DNA of 13,527 bases from CAYSAA01 sp964428905 (GTDB lineage Bacteria; Atribacterota; Phoenicimicrobiia; Phoenicimicrobiales; Stramentimicrobiaceae), in assembly GCA_964428905.1 (NCBI GenBank), contig CAYSAA010000082.1, positions 1 through 13,527 of the forward strand, given 5' to 3'. The translations under genes were made by a program, and so were the position numbers. This document shows, piece after piece, positions 6,239-12,805 of this stretch (the first letter of the stretch is position 1; each line of letters opens with the position of its first letter). The notes beneath the pieces are model-generated. The model was not told where the DNA came from. It worked only from the letters and a program-made list of their open reading frames with translations, and did no database searches.

Positions 6239-6440
6239 CCTTGAAATCTAAAATAAATAGATATTGCAAGCAAATTTATTATTAATATTAAATTAAATAT
6301 ACTATTTTATGTTGTTTACTAAGAAACATATTAATTATGTTGGTTTGCAAATACGATAAGATAAAAGAGGATTTTTCCAAACTTCTGTCGAATAATAATG
6401 TTAAATCATGGTGCATCTTCGAATGAATTATGGAAATTAA
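6239..6440. other. Gene-free AT-rich leader of the 718-residue protein
   Basis: I see no coding frame, hairpin or well-spaced promoter here. The promoter of the gene at 6459 is probably in this stretch but does not match consensus; TTGTTT (6312-6317) has no clear -10 partner. Confidence 0.3.
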
Positions 6441-6458
6441 AAGGAGGATGTTTAGTTC

Positions 6459-8615
6459 ATGAAAAAGTTAACAACACTTTCAATAATTATGGGTTTACTT
6501 TTCTTTTATGTTTTATTTTTACCATCAGCAAGCTTTGCCCAGGTTCTTTTTCAGGATGATTTTCAGGACAAAAATGCCCATCGTTGGCAGTTGGAACCAG
6601 GTTGGCAGATTGGTATGGAAGAAAATAATTATTTCCTGTCAGGGAAAGGTCATTCCTGGGCTCGTCTTGAACAAGGACAAGAATGGAAAGATTATACTTT
6701 CCAATGCCGGATTAAGCTGATAGAAGGAGATATGCATCTCAATTTTCGTCTGAGTCAAAACGATCAGTTCAGTCGATATTTTGTCGGTTTTAGCCCGGAA
6801 GGAATTTATCTTAATAAACAAGTGGATGACCAATTCAGTGCATTGGCTGAAGAAATCACTTTATTTAACCCGGATCAATGGTATCGGTTGGAAATCATGG
6901 TTCGAGGGCCTGATATACAGCTTTTTGTGCATGATCAATTGCTGTTAGATTATTATGACCCTGTTCCTTTGAATAAGGGTTCAATTGCTCTGGAGTCACT
7001 GGAAGAAAGTCTTATTTTTGTCGATGACATCCAAGTGAGGCAGATAGAGAAACAATCTATGGAATTAAAGAAAGCAAAAGAAATGAAAGCCATACCTTCC
7101 TCAGCTGCCATTTTAGAAAAAGGTGGTATGTTACAAGAGGATGAAATCTGGTCAGGTGAAATCTTAGTGACTCGCACGATCGTAGTACCTGAAGGGATAA
7201 CCTTGACCATTAAACCGGGAACCAATATTAAATTTAAGCACTATCGGGGATATCGTGAGCCTCATCAAAAAAACGGATTAGCTGTTGCAGGTGGTACATT
7301 AAAGGCCATTGGAACGTCTGAAGAGCAAATTATCTTTACTTCCGATGCAGAAAATCCCATTAACGGTGATTGGAATGGGATCAGTTTAGTGAATACCAAG
7401 GATAGTAAATTTGATTATGTCATCGTGGAATTTGGAGAGATAGGCATTGAGCAGTTTGATTCTGAAGTAATTGTCTCTCATTCTATTATCCGATGGAATA
7501 ATTCTGAAGGATTATATGCTGAAAGATCGAAGCCAATTTTTACTCATAATACCCTATATGGAAATGCCTATCACGAAATTGCCCTGGAACAATATAATCA
7601 AGTAAAGATTTATCATAATATTATGCGAGACGGACATGTCGGAATTCATCATGAGAAAACCGAATCCCATATTAAAGAAAATTATTTTAAAAATGAAGCA
7701 ATGTTAGCCATTACGGCGGGTATGGATTCTAATTTGCTGATTGAAGAGAATAAGTTTGAAGATATCGGGAATAGCCCGCCGATTGGTTATGATCATACCT
7801 GTACCGTGGCTATGAACAAGAATGATTTCGGTGATGGTTCAGTTTCAATTCCCCAATTTGATTATCAGGATATTAGGAAACATGAGTTAGGCTATATTCC
7901 TGGAGTTCCTGAAGATAAGTATCTCTACATCTATAATGAGGCAGATGAAACGAGAAGAGTAGTGAAAAAGATTGGCCAGGGTTTATCTTTTGGTTTTGCC
8001 TTAACCTATGCTTACGATAAGCTGTGGCGGTTCAGCCTGGGTCATGGTGAGATTGGCAAACAACTTGATTTTATTGTAGTTGATCCGAAGACCGGAAAGT
8101 TTCGTCTCTACCGGAATGACTGGATTATGAATCCCAGGGGATTAACTTTTGACGGTAAGTATTTTTGGGTCAATGATTTCAGTCTTTTAAAGATCTTTAA
8201 ATTCAGATTAAAAGGGGATTCAATTGAGATCCTGGATTCTTTTGATATCCCGGAGAAAGAATTAGGAGGTACAAATGGTTTAGCGAGTGATGGGAAGTAT
8301 TTGTATCTCCGTAGTCGGGACGGAAGTCAAGTTTATCAAATGGACCATCATGGACATGTGATTAATAGCATTTCATTTCCGGGTTCTTCGCTGGTCTGGA
8401 CCGGAGAATATTTCTGGACTACCTATGGATGCCAAAGAGGAATATGTAAGTACAATAGAGACGGCCAACTGGTAGGATCTATCTATCCGGCTGCTCAGGA
8501 GACCTGGGCGTTGGCTTGGGACGGCCAATACCTATGGACTATTCAAAGGACCTGTGAAATGTGGAATGATCCGAAGATTTATAAGATAGAAATATTGGAT
8601 GATAGCCTTGATTAG
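6459..8615 (+). CDS. Secreted lectin-like/beta-helix/propeller protein
   Basis: The 718-residue product starts with a cleavable signal peptide (KK, hydrophobic core 6-22, cleavage near SFA-Q at 27/28) and has no lipobox, so it should be secreted or periplasmic. Residues about 30-195 resemble a concanavalin A-like, DUF1080-type beta-sandwich (FQDDFQD...W...F..RIKL...LNFRLSQND-RYFVGF...WYRLEIMVRGPDIQLFVHDQLLLDY). Residues about 215-460 are a right-handed beta-helix, opening with the 'TIVVPEGITLTIKPGTNIKF' entry and 'GDWNGISL' that are common in such proteins. Residues about 480-718 contain repeated 'DGKYFW', 'DGKYLY', 'TGEYFWT' and 'DGQYLWT' strands, a propeller-like set of blades with too few repeats to count safely. 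No catalytic residues are evident. AAGGAGG (6441-6447) sets the start with a spacing of 11. Two terminator elements follow. Confidence 0.88.
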   Translation: MKKLTTLSIIMGLLFFYVLFLPSASFAQVLFQDDFQDKNAHRWQLEPGWQIGMEENNYFLSGKGHSWARLEQGQEWKDYTFQCRIKLIEGDMHLNFRLSQNDQFSRYFVGFSPEGIYLNKQVDDQFSALAEEITLFNPDQWYRLEIMVRGPDIQLFVHDQLLLDYYDPVPLNKGSIALESLEESLIFVDDIQVRQIEKQSMELKKAKEMKAIPSSAAILEKGGMLQEDEIWSGEILVTRTIVVPEGITLTIKPGTNIKFKHYRGYREPHQKNGLAVAGGTLKAIGTSEEQIIFTSDAENPINGDWNGISLVNTKDSKFDYVIVEFGEIGIEQFDSEVIVSHSIIRWNNSEGLYAERSKPIFTHNTLYGNAYHEIALEQYNQVKIYHNIMRDGHVGIHHEKTESHIKENYFKNEAMLAITAGMDSNLLIEENKFEDIGNSPPIGYDHTCTVAMNKNDFGDGSVSIPQFDYQDIRKHELGYIPGVPEDKYLYIYNEADETRRVVKKIGQGLSFGFALTYAYDKLWRFSLGHGEIGKQLDFIVVDPKTGKFRLYRNDWIMNPRGLTFDGKYFWVNDFSLLKIFKFRLKGDSIEILDSFDIPEKELGGTNGLASDGKYLYLRSRDGSQVYQMDHHGHVINSISFPGSSLVWTGEYFWTTYGCQRGICKYNRDGQLVGSIYPAAQETWALAWDGQYLWTIQRTCEMWNDPKIYKIEILDDSLD

Positions 8616-8626
8616 TATCGGGAAAC

Positions 8627-8691
8627 AGAAAAGTGAAGCCAGATTTTTCTATAGGCAGAACCCCTTTCATAGAGGTCCTGCCTATTTTTAT
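8627..8691 (+). terminator. Degenerate loop-hairpin/terminator element (copy 7)
   Basis: ATAGGCAG (8651-8658) pairs perfectly with CTGCCTAT (8678-8685), followed by TTTTTA, a strong terminator 36 bases after the 718-residue gene. Just before it, AGAAAA (8627-8632) pairs with TTTTCT (8645-8650) around a loop containing GAAGCCAG, reminiscent of the conserved loop. TAGGCAGAAC is shared with the terminator of copy 4. The terminator is well supported; its membership of the repeat family is less so. Confidence 0.65.
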
Positions 8692-8760
8692 AAATTCATC
8701 ACAAATCTTAATTTATAAATATTCTGCAGTTCTTCCACAATTTGGTTTCAATAACTTTTC

Positions 8761-8817
8761 ATGTGGGAAGCCAGCAAATCCCAGCCCCTCAGTATAGCGC
8801 TGAGGGGCTTTCTTTTT
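8761..8817 (+). terminator. Loop-hairpin/terminator element, copy 6
   Basis: This is the cleanest copy. GGGA (8765-8768) pairs with TCCC (8779-8782) around the loop AGCCAGCAAA, and it is immediately followed by AGCCCCTCAG (8783-8792) paired without mismatch to CTGAGGGGCT (8800-8809) and a T-rich tail. The next gene downstream is on the minus strand, so this copy cannot be a 5' leader of a neighbouring plus-strand gene. Confidence 0.9.
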
Positions 8818-8845
8818 ATGCTGTTAAAAGAATTTTTATGCAGAC

Positions 8846-8872
8846 TTGATATATTCTGATATATAGTATAAA
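8846..8872 (+). promoter_or_regulatory. Weak promoter candidate before the gene-less element
   Basis: TTGATA (8846-8851) and TATAAA (8867-8872) are 15 bp apart, directly upstream of the left inverted-repeat element. The spacing is short for a sigma70 promoter and no gene follows, so it may be inactive. Confidence 0.25.
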
Positions 8873-8906
8873 GAAATCATTGTAGAGTGTTTCAATCTTC
8901 TTAATT

Positions 8907-9061
8907 GGGCTAGTACACTATCCAGGTAACTTAGGGCATAGAGTGAACTATCTTATGAATTAAATAGATTAAGATTATATAATCATTTTTTAGAATGTTA
9001 CTTAAAAAATTACTGGTGCTCAATGTAATCAAAAATCCAGTGAAGGTTGATGTACGAGCTC
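8907..9061. mobile_element. Gene-less inverted-repeat element (sibling of 12307-12743)
   Basis: The left end GGGCTAGTACA (8907-8917) is an imperfect inverted repeat (9 of 11) of the right end TGTACGAGCTC (9051-9061). Both flanks match the GYD-carrying element: TTGGGCTAGTACA and TAGRGCATAG on the left, and on the right 8998-9061 aligns without gaps to 12681-12744 with about 51 of 64 identities. That aligned stretch starts with TTACTTAA, the last codons and stop of the GYD gene in the other copy. The interior is about 284 bp shorter, close to the length of that gene. I read it as a deletion derivative of a small transposable element. No transposase and no clear target duplication is seen. Confidence 0.65.
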
Positions 9062-9241
9062 ACCAATAAACAAATCCGTCTATTTATTTTTTTACTGTAG
9101 TGCAAGATTCCATAAACTTTACTTAGGATATCTATTTGAAAATTGATTATTGATATAAATTATATATTGGTAAATTAAGATCATTAAAAAGTAGAATAAT
9201 CAAAGAAAATACATCGCCCAATACCAAAATACACTCTTACT

Positions 9242-10417
9242 TTATACTTTGTTTTTTGCCTTATATCGGGCAATGACCTCCAGGTAATTTTGATATACAT
9301 CATCGATTATTTCTTCCCAGCTCTTACTTATTGTCTTTTGAGCTGTTAAACCTACTTGACGAATTTTATCCCGGTCTGAAATCAATTTAAAGAGACGATT
9401 TGCATAGAGTTCAGCATCATCAGGAGCCAGGAAACCATTGTAATTGTCGATAATGTCCTCAGCAGCATTAGTCTTTTCTATCACGACCGATGGGCATCTG
9501 CAAGCAGCTGCCTCTCTGATAACAATCGGAGCATTATCATAAACTGAAGGGAAGAGAAAGAGGTTAGCTCGTATAAAGAGTGCTCTTAAAAAATCCCGGT
9601 CCAAAATAATTCCCAAGAAATGAATGTACTGCTCCAATTTTAATCTTTTTACAAGCCTTTTCATTCCCTTTGCTGCATAACCGGTTCCGACAAAGATCAT
9701 CTTAAATTTAGCACCTTTCTTTTTTAAATAATGCAATGATTCGATAATCAGACGTACGTTTTTATGCCAGATGTGTTGCCCAACAAAAAGAAAGACAAAT
9801 TCGTCAGGAGAGAACTGCAATCGTTCATTAACTATTGTTGCTTCTTTCTCAGGGTTCTCCGGAAAGATAAAATCTGTTCCATTAGAAACAACCTTCATTG
9901 GGCCTTTATAACCGTAACTACGTAAAGTCCTCTTTGTAGTTTTGTTAACAACCCAGACGTCATCCACGTTGTTAAAAAAACAAATCACTTTCTCTACTGC
10001 ATACCTGGCAAGGAGATCCAATTTAAAGGCATATTTGAAGTCATCATAGAATTTAGAGTGGAAAGTGGCAACAATTGGAATATTGCGACTGCGTGCGATA
10101 TTAAGTGCAATGCTTCCTGCAGAGAATGGAGAATGGGCATGAACAATATTAAAGGGAATTTCACGAATTTGTTTAAGAAAAATTCTGTCCAATCCGGCCA
10201 TACCATAACGATAAGGATGGCGGGTTGGCAAGGGGATAGAATAGTAACGTAAAACTGGAAACTCTTCATTGTCTTTGTAATTGGGGAAGGAGGGTGTAAC
10301 AACATAACTAGTACCGTATTTCTTGTTTAACCAATATGCATAATTTTTAACCACATTTGCTACACCATCCATTATCGGCTGAAATGAATCATTAAACTCA
10401 CCCGTAACAAGTCTCAA
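9242..10417 (-). CDS. GT4-family glycosyltransferase
   Basis: The 391-residue protein has the two-Rossmann (GT-B) layout of retaining glycosyltransferase family 4. The N-terminal acceptor domain has the usual 'DGVANVVKNYAYWL' opening, HAHSPFSAG (93-101) and TFHSKF. The C-terminal donor domain has FVGQHIWHKN with Lys 219, and FPSVYDNAPIVIREAAACRCPSVV. In most members the signature is E-x7-E; here the first acid is Asp 294 and the second Glu 302. GT4 enzymes transfer a sugar from a nucleotide donor to a lipid or polysaccharide; similar proteins include diacylglycerol and phosphoinositol glycosyltransferases, but the acceptor here cannot be told. It is probably cytoplasmic or membrane-associated. 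The start is TTG, set by GGAAAGG eight bases before it; no better ATG exists. The gene runs opposite to its neighbours and has no obvious own terminator. Confidence 0.9.
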   Translation of the reverse strand: MRLVTGEFNDSFQPIMDGVANVVKNYAYWLNKKYGTSYVVTPSFPNYKDNEEFPVLRYYSIPLPTRHPYRYGMAGLDRIFLKQIREIPFNIVHAHSPFSAGSIALNIARSRNIPIVATFHSKFYDDFKYAFKLDLLARYAVEKVICFFNNVDDVWVVNKTTKRTLRSYGYKGPMKVVSNGTDFIFPENPEKEATIVNERLQFSPDEFVFLFVGQHIWHKNVRLIIESLHYLKKKGAKFKMIFVGTGYAAKGMKRLVKRLKLEQYIHFLGIILDRDFLRALFIRANLFLFPSVYDNAPIVIREAAACRCPSVVIEKTNAAEDIIDNYNGFLAPDDAELYANRLFKLISDRDKIRQVGLTAQKTISKSWEEIIDDVYQNYLEVIARYKAKNKV

Positions 10418-10498
10418 CTTTCTAACCTTTCCTTATCAGGATTCTTTATCTTTAATTACAATCTTGTTATAAGCAACTTAAGTTACATTCTTATAAGA

Positions 10499-10527
10499 AT
10501 TATATTTGCTATGACTAGGAATTACAA
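10499..10527 (-). promoter_or_regulatory. Promoter for the glycosyltransferase
   Basis: Read on the minus strand, TTGTAA (10527-10522) and a perfect TATAAT (10504-10499) are 17 bp apart, about 80 bases upstream of the TTG start. The boxes and spacing fit a sigma70 promoter. Confidence 0.6.
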
Positions 10528-10552
10528 TGTTTTACGGCATTCTATTTTTTAC

Positions 10553-10579
10553 TTGTATTTTCTCTCTTTTTCGTATAAT
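10553..10579 (+). promoter_or_regulatory. Promoter candidate for the GNAT-like gene
   Basis: A perfect TATAAT (10574-10579) is preceded by TTGTAT (10553-10558) at 15 bp. With the minus-strand promoter it makes a divergent pair in the 354-base gap between the two genes. The leader to the TTG start at 10772 would be about 190 nt, and I see no other structure in it. Confidence 0.4.
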
Positions 10580-10771
10580 GTAATAACCTAAGATGTATTA
10601 AGAATAGATTGAAAAGAAGGTATATGCTTGGGTTATCTGGTACATAATTAATATAATAATTGAAAAAAATAATGAGGCGAATTATTGAAACGGATGCAAC
10701 AATAATGAGTAGTATCATAATAGGTCTTTCAGATTAAGTTATTTAATGTTTTTAACAGGAAGGCAAAGAAT

Positions 10772-11914
10772 TTGTTAGAAATACTTGAATTAAAAAAGAA
10801 CAAAAACGAACTTTTACCTTTTATTTATTTTGCCTGGCAGATCTATCAGGGCAATCCCCATTGGGTTGCTCCGTTAAAGAATGATTTACTGAAGTCTTTC
10901 TTGGGTCAAGATTTCACCAAAAAAATTAATTGTGGACCACATACTTTTTTCATGGTCTGGGAAAATAAAACTCCCCTTGGCCGCATCCTGGTTGGCATCA
11001 ATGAGAAGAAAAACCTCAAAGGCAACCGTAAATCGGGTTATTTTGGCTATCTGGAAATGGTTAATTCATCAGAAGTTCTGAAATGCCTTATGGATCAGGC
11101 TATCACTTGGCTTCAGAAACAAAATATACACACCTTAGTGGGACCCGTATGTCCTGATGATGATGTGGAAGGCAGAGGATTACTCATTGAAGGATTTGAT
11201 AGCCCTCCGGTCTTGATGAATTCCTATAATCCAACCTATTACCAGAACTTATTAGAGGGATACGGGTTTATGAAGGATACCGATTTTTATGCCTATTACT
11301 CCAATGAAATAACAGATCTTAAGGCAAAGGTTGAAAAATTGTCTACTTTTGCCATGCAAAAGTTTCGATTCAGGATTGATCAGATTAATTTAAAACTTCT
11401 GGATCGGGAGATAAGGGATATTATTGCAATCATAGATGCCATTATCTCAGACAGTAGGGAAGAAGACAATGGATTTGAATATGCGAATCCACCGACCTAT
11501 GAAGAATTGGCTTTAGAAGTGAAAAAGTTTCTTCCCTTTCTGGATCAAGATTTGATTTATATTGCTCGTTCCGGGGAAAAACCGATCGGTTTTGTTTTTG
11601 CTTTTCCTGATTATAACCAGGTATTAAGAAGAATGAATGGCAGTCTATTTCCTTTCGGTTTATTGAAATACTTGTGGTATAGGCGAAAGATAAAAGGAAT
11701 ACGAGGCCTTGCCCAGTACGTCATTCCAGAGTTTCGCAATAAGGCAGTCAATGCTGCTATTTTCAAGCAGATCTTGGATGCGGCAGAACAAAAGAAATAT
11801 GAGTATATCGAGGGTTCCCTGATCAGCGAAAACAATATTCGTTCCCGTCGGATTTTTGAGAATGCCGGGATCCAACCTTATAAAATTTACCGTGTTTACC
11901 GGAAAGATTTTTGA
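10772..11914 (+). CDS. GNAT-fold acetyltransferase-like protein (YghO type)
   Basis: The 380-residue protein matches a family of cytoplasmic proteins that open 'F..F...(I/L)Y.GNP.WV.PL..D....F' (here FIYFAWQIYQGNPHWVAPLKNDLLKSF) and contain 'GPVCPDDDVEGRGLLIEGFDSPPVLMNSYNPTYY', followed by a C-terminal GNAT-like half. In that half are a strand pair (LIYIARSGEKPIGFVFAFPDYNQVL), a motif-A-like 'VIPEFRNKAVNAAIF', in which the usual Q/RxxGxG/A acetyl-CoA loop is degenerate, and 'EYIEGSLISENNIRSRRIFENAGIQPYKIYRVY'. Its substrate is unknown. The start is TTG, supported by AGGAAGG (10757-10763) eight bases upstream. Like the divergent glycosyltransferase it uses TTG, and the pair lies between the two inverted-repeat elements. 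A hairpin terminator follows at 12007. Confidence 0.82.
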   Translation: MLEILELKKNKNELLPFIYFAWQIYQGNPHWVAPLKNDLLKSFLGQDFTKKINCGPHTFFMVWENKTPLGRILVGINEKKNLKGNRKSGYFGYLEMVNSSEVLKCLMDQAITWLQKQNIHTLVGPVCPDDDVEGRGLLIEGFDSPPVLMNSYNPTYYQNLLEGYGFMKDTDFYAYYSNEITDLKAKVEKLSTFAMQKFRFRIDQINLKLLDREIRDIIAIIDAIISDSREEDNGFEYANPPTYEELALEVKKFLPFLDQDLIYIARSGEKPIGFVFAFPDYNQVLRRMNGSLFPFGLLKYLWYRRKIKGIRGLAQYVIPEFRNKAVNAAIFKQILDAAEQKKYEYIEGSLISENNIRSRRIFENAGIQPYKIYRVYRKDF

Positions 11915-12006
11915 AATCTATAATAAATACTTTTTCGGTCATGAAATAACTTTTTTACATAGAGATGTTGCCATCGGTAAAAGTTGTGGTGTAAGAAAAT
12001 AAATTT

Positions 12007-12042
12007 GAACCTTTGCCACCCTAGCTCTTGAGGTTCCTTTTA
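12007..12042 (+). terminator. Terminator after the GNAT-like gene
   Basis: GAACCT (12007-12012) pairs with AGGTTC (12031-12036) and is followed by CTTTTATT. The loop of 18 bases is long, so this is a moderate candidate; no AGCC-loop hairpin precedes it. Confidence 0.45.
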
Positions 12043-12303
12043 TTAGAGTCAGTTTTGCCTGATTCTTAACTTTATCAGATTTAATTAGTTCTTTATATTC
12101 TCTGGTTAAATAGATGGGATCTCTATAGGTTTTTTTAGAGATGGGAAATATTTTGATTGTTAGTTAAGGTTACGTAGAAAAAGGATTTTGTTCATTTTAG
12201 TAGTATAATAAATTAAGATAAGTTTCAAAAACAGATTTTTTACTCTTTATTTACTGGTCATATCCAGTGAAAGTAAAAAGATGGTATGGTGAGAGATTAT
12301 TTG
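12043..12303. other. Gene-free stretch before the GYD element
   Basis: No coding frame is supported. Two perfect inverted repeats are seen: ATCTCTA/TAGAGAT (12119-12142) and ACTGG/CCAGT (12253-12268). A TATAAT at 12204-12209 may be a -10 box for the GYD gene, but the -35 position has no good match. Confidence 0.35.
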
Positions 12304-12306
12304 TTG

Positions 12307-12743
12307 GGCTAGTACATTCTCCTCTATTTTTTAGAGCATAGTATCTGTTAATGAGCTCAAAATACTCAATTTTATGGAACAGCAAGAATAAATCAAAGGA
12401 GGTATATCAATGAACACATATTTAATGTTTGGGCAGTATTCGTCAGAAGCCTTAAAGGGCGTAAGTAGTGCCCGTACTGAGCAGGCTAACAATCTGATTA
12501 AGGAAAATGGCGGTGAAATTGTTGCTCAATATACACTACTGGGAGAAAATGATTTACTTTTTATTGTAAAATTTTCATCGGCAGAAGAAGTAATCAAATC
12601 TTCAGTAGCTTTGAGCAAACTTACCGGAATTTCATTTCATAGCGTTCCGGCTATCACAGTAGAGCAATTTGATAAGATGATTACTTAAAAAATCACTGTT
12701 GTGCAATTTAATTTAAAATTTAGTAAAGGTTGATGTACTAGCC
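12307..12743. mobile_element. Inverted-repeat element carrying the GYD gene
   Basis: GGCTAGTACAT (12307-12317) and ATGTACTAGCC (12733-12743) are perfect 11-bp terminal inverted repeats; similarity continues weakly inward for about 11 more bases. The only gene between them is the GYD-domain gene, with its whole leader and 3' flank. A shorter copy with the same ends lies at 8907-9061. The size of about 437 bp, the terminal repeats, the second copy and the absence of a transposase fit a non-autonomous, MITE-like element with one passenger gene. I see no clear target duplication, so mobility is inferred and not shown. Confidence 0.6.
12410..12688 (+). CDS. GYD-domain protein
   Basis: The 92-residue protein matches the GYD domain family: an opening strand (TYLMFGQYSSEALKGV), a helix with 'RTEQANNLIKENGGEIVAQYTLLGENDLLFIVKF' and the end 'LTGISFHSVPAITVEQFDKMI'. 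In family members the middle reads 'GGxIxxxYxxxGxYDxxxIxExPD', and the sequence here keeps that order. The fold is related to dimeric alpha-beta barrel proteins; the family has no agreed function. AAAGGAGG (12395-12402) before ATG is a strong ribosome binding site. The gene fills a small element bounded by inverted repeats, and its last codons recur in the shorter copy near 8998. It may simply be a host gene duplicated with its flanks. Confidence 0.85.
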   Translation: MNTYLMFGQYSSEALKGVSSARTEQANNLIKENGGEIVAQYTLLGENDLLFIVKFSSAEEVIKSSVALSKLTGISFHSVPAITVEQFDKMIT

Positions 12744-12805
12744 TTTAATTAAAAATAAATGTTTCTAAACTCGAATTTTTAAATAATGAAATATTAAGGG
12801 ATAAT

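Noticed and set aside
6448..6462. Four-codon ORF overlapping the start of the 718-residue gene (ATGA).
   Set aside because: Its ATG directly touches the AAGGAGG sequence, too close for initiation; the overlap is likely chance.
603..8817. The AGCC-loop elements as riboswitches controlling the next gene.
   Set aside because: They usually lie closer to the preceding gene, a consensus promoter lies between element and next gene at 742 and 4692, and copy 6 precedes a minus-strand gene. The conserved part is also very short for an aptamer. The idea is not fully excluded.
10058..10252. Plus-strand 64-codon frame inside the glycosyltransferase.
   Set aside because: It is antisense to well-conserved GT4 sequence, and has no upstream ribosome binding site and no domain.
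8907..12743. A composite transposon carrying the glycosyltransferase and GNAT-like genes.
   Set aside because: Neither end element encodes a transposase and no target duplication is seen, so only two independent insertions can be supported.
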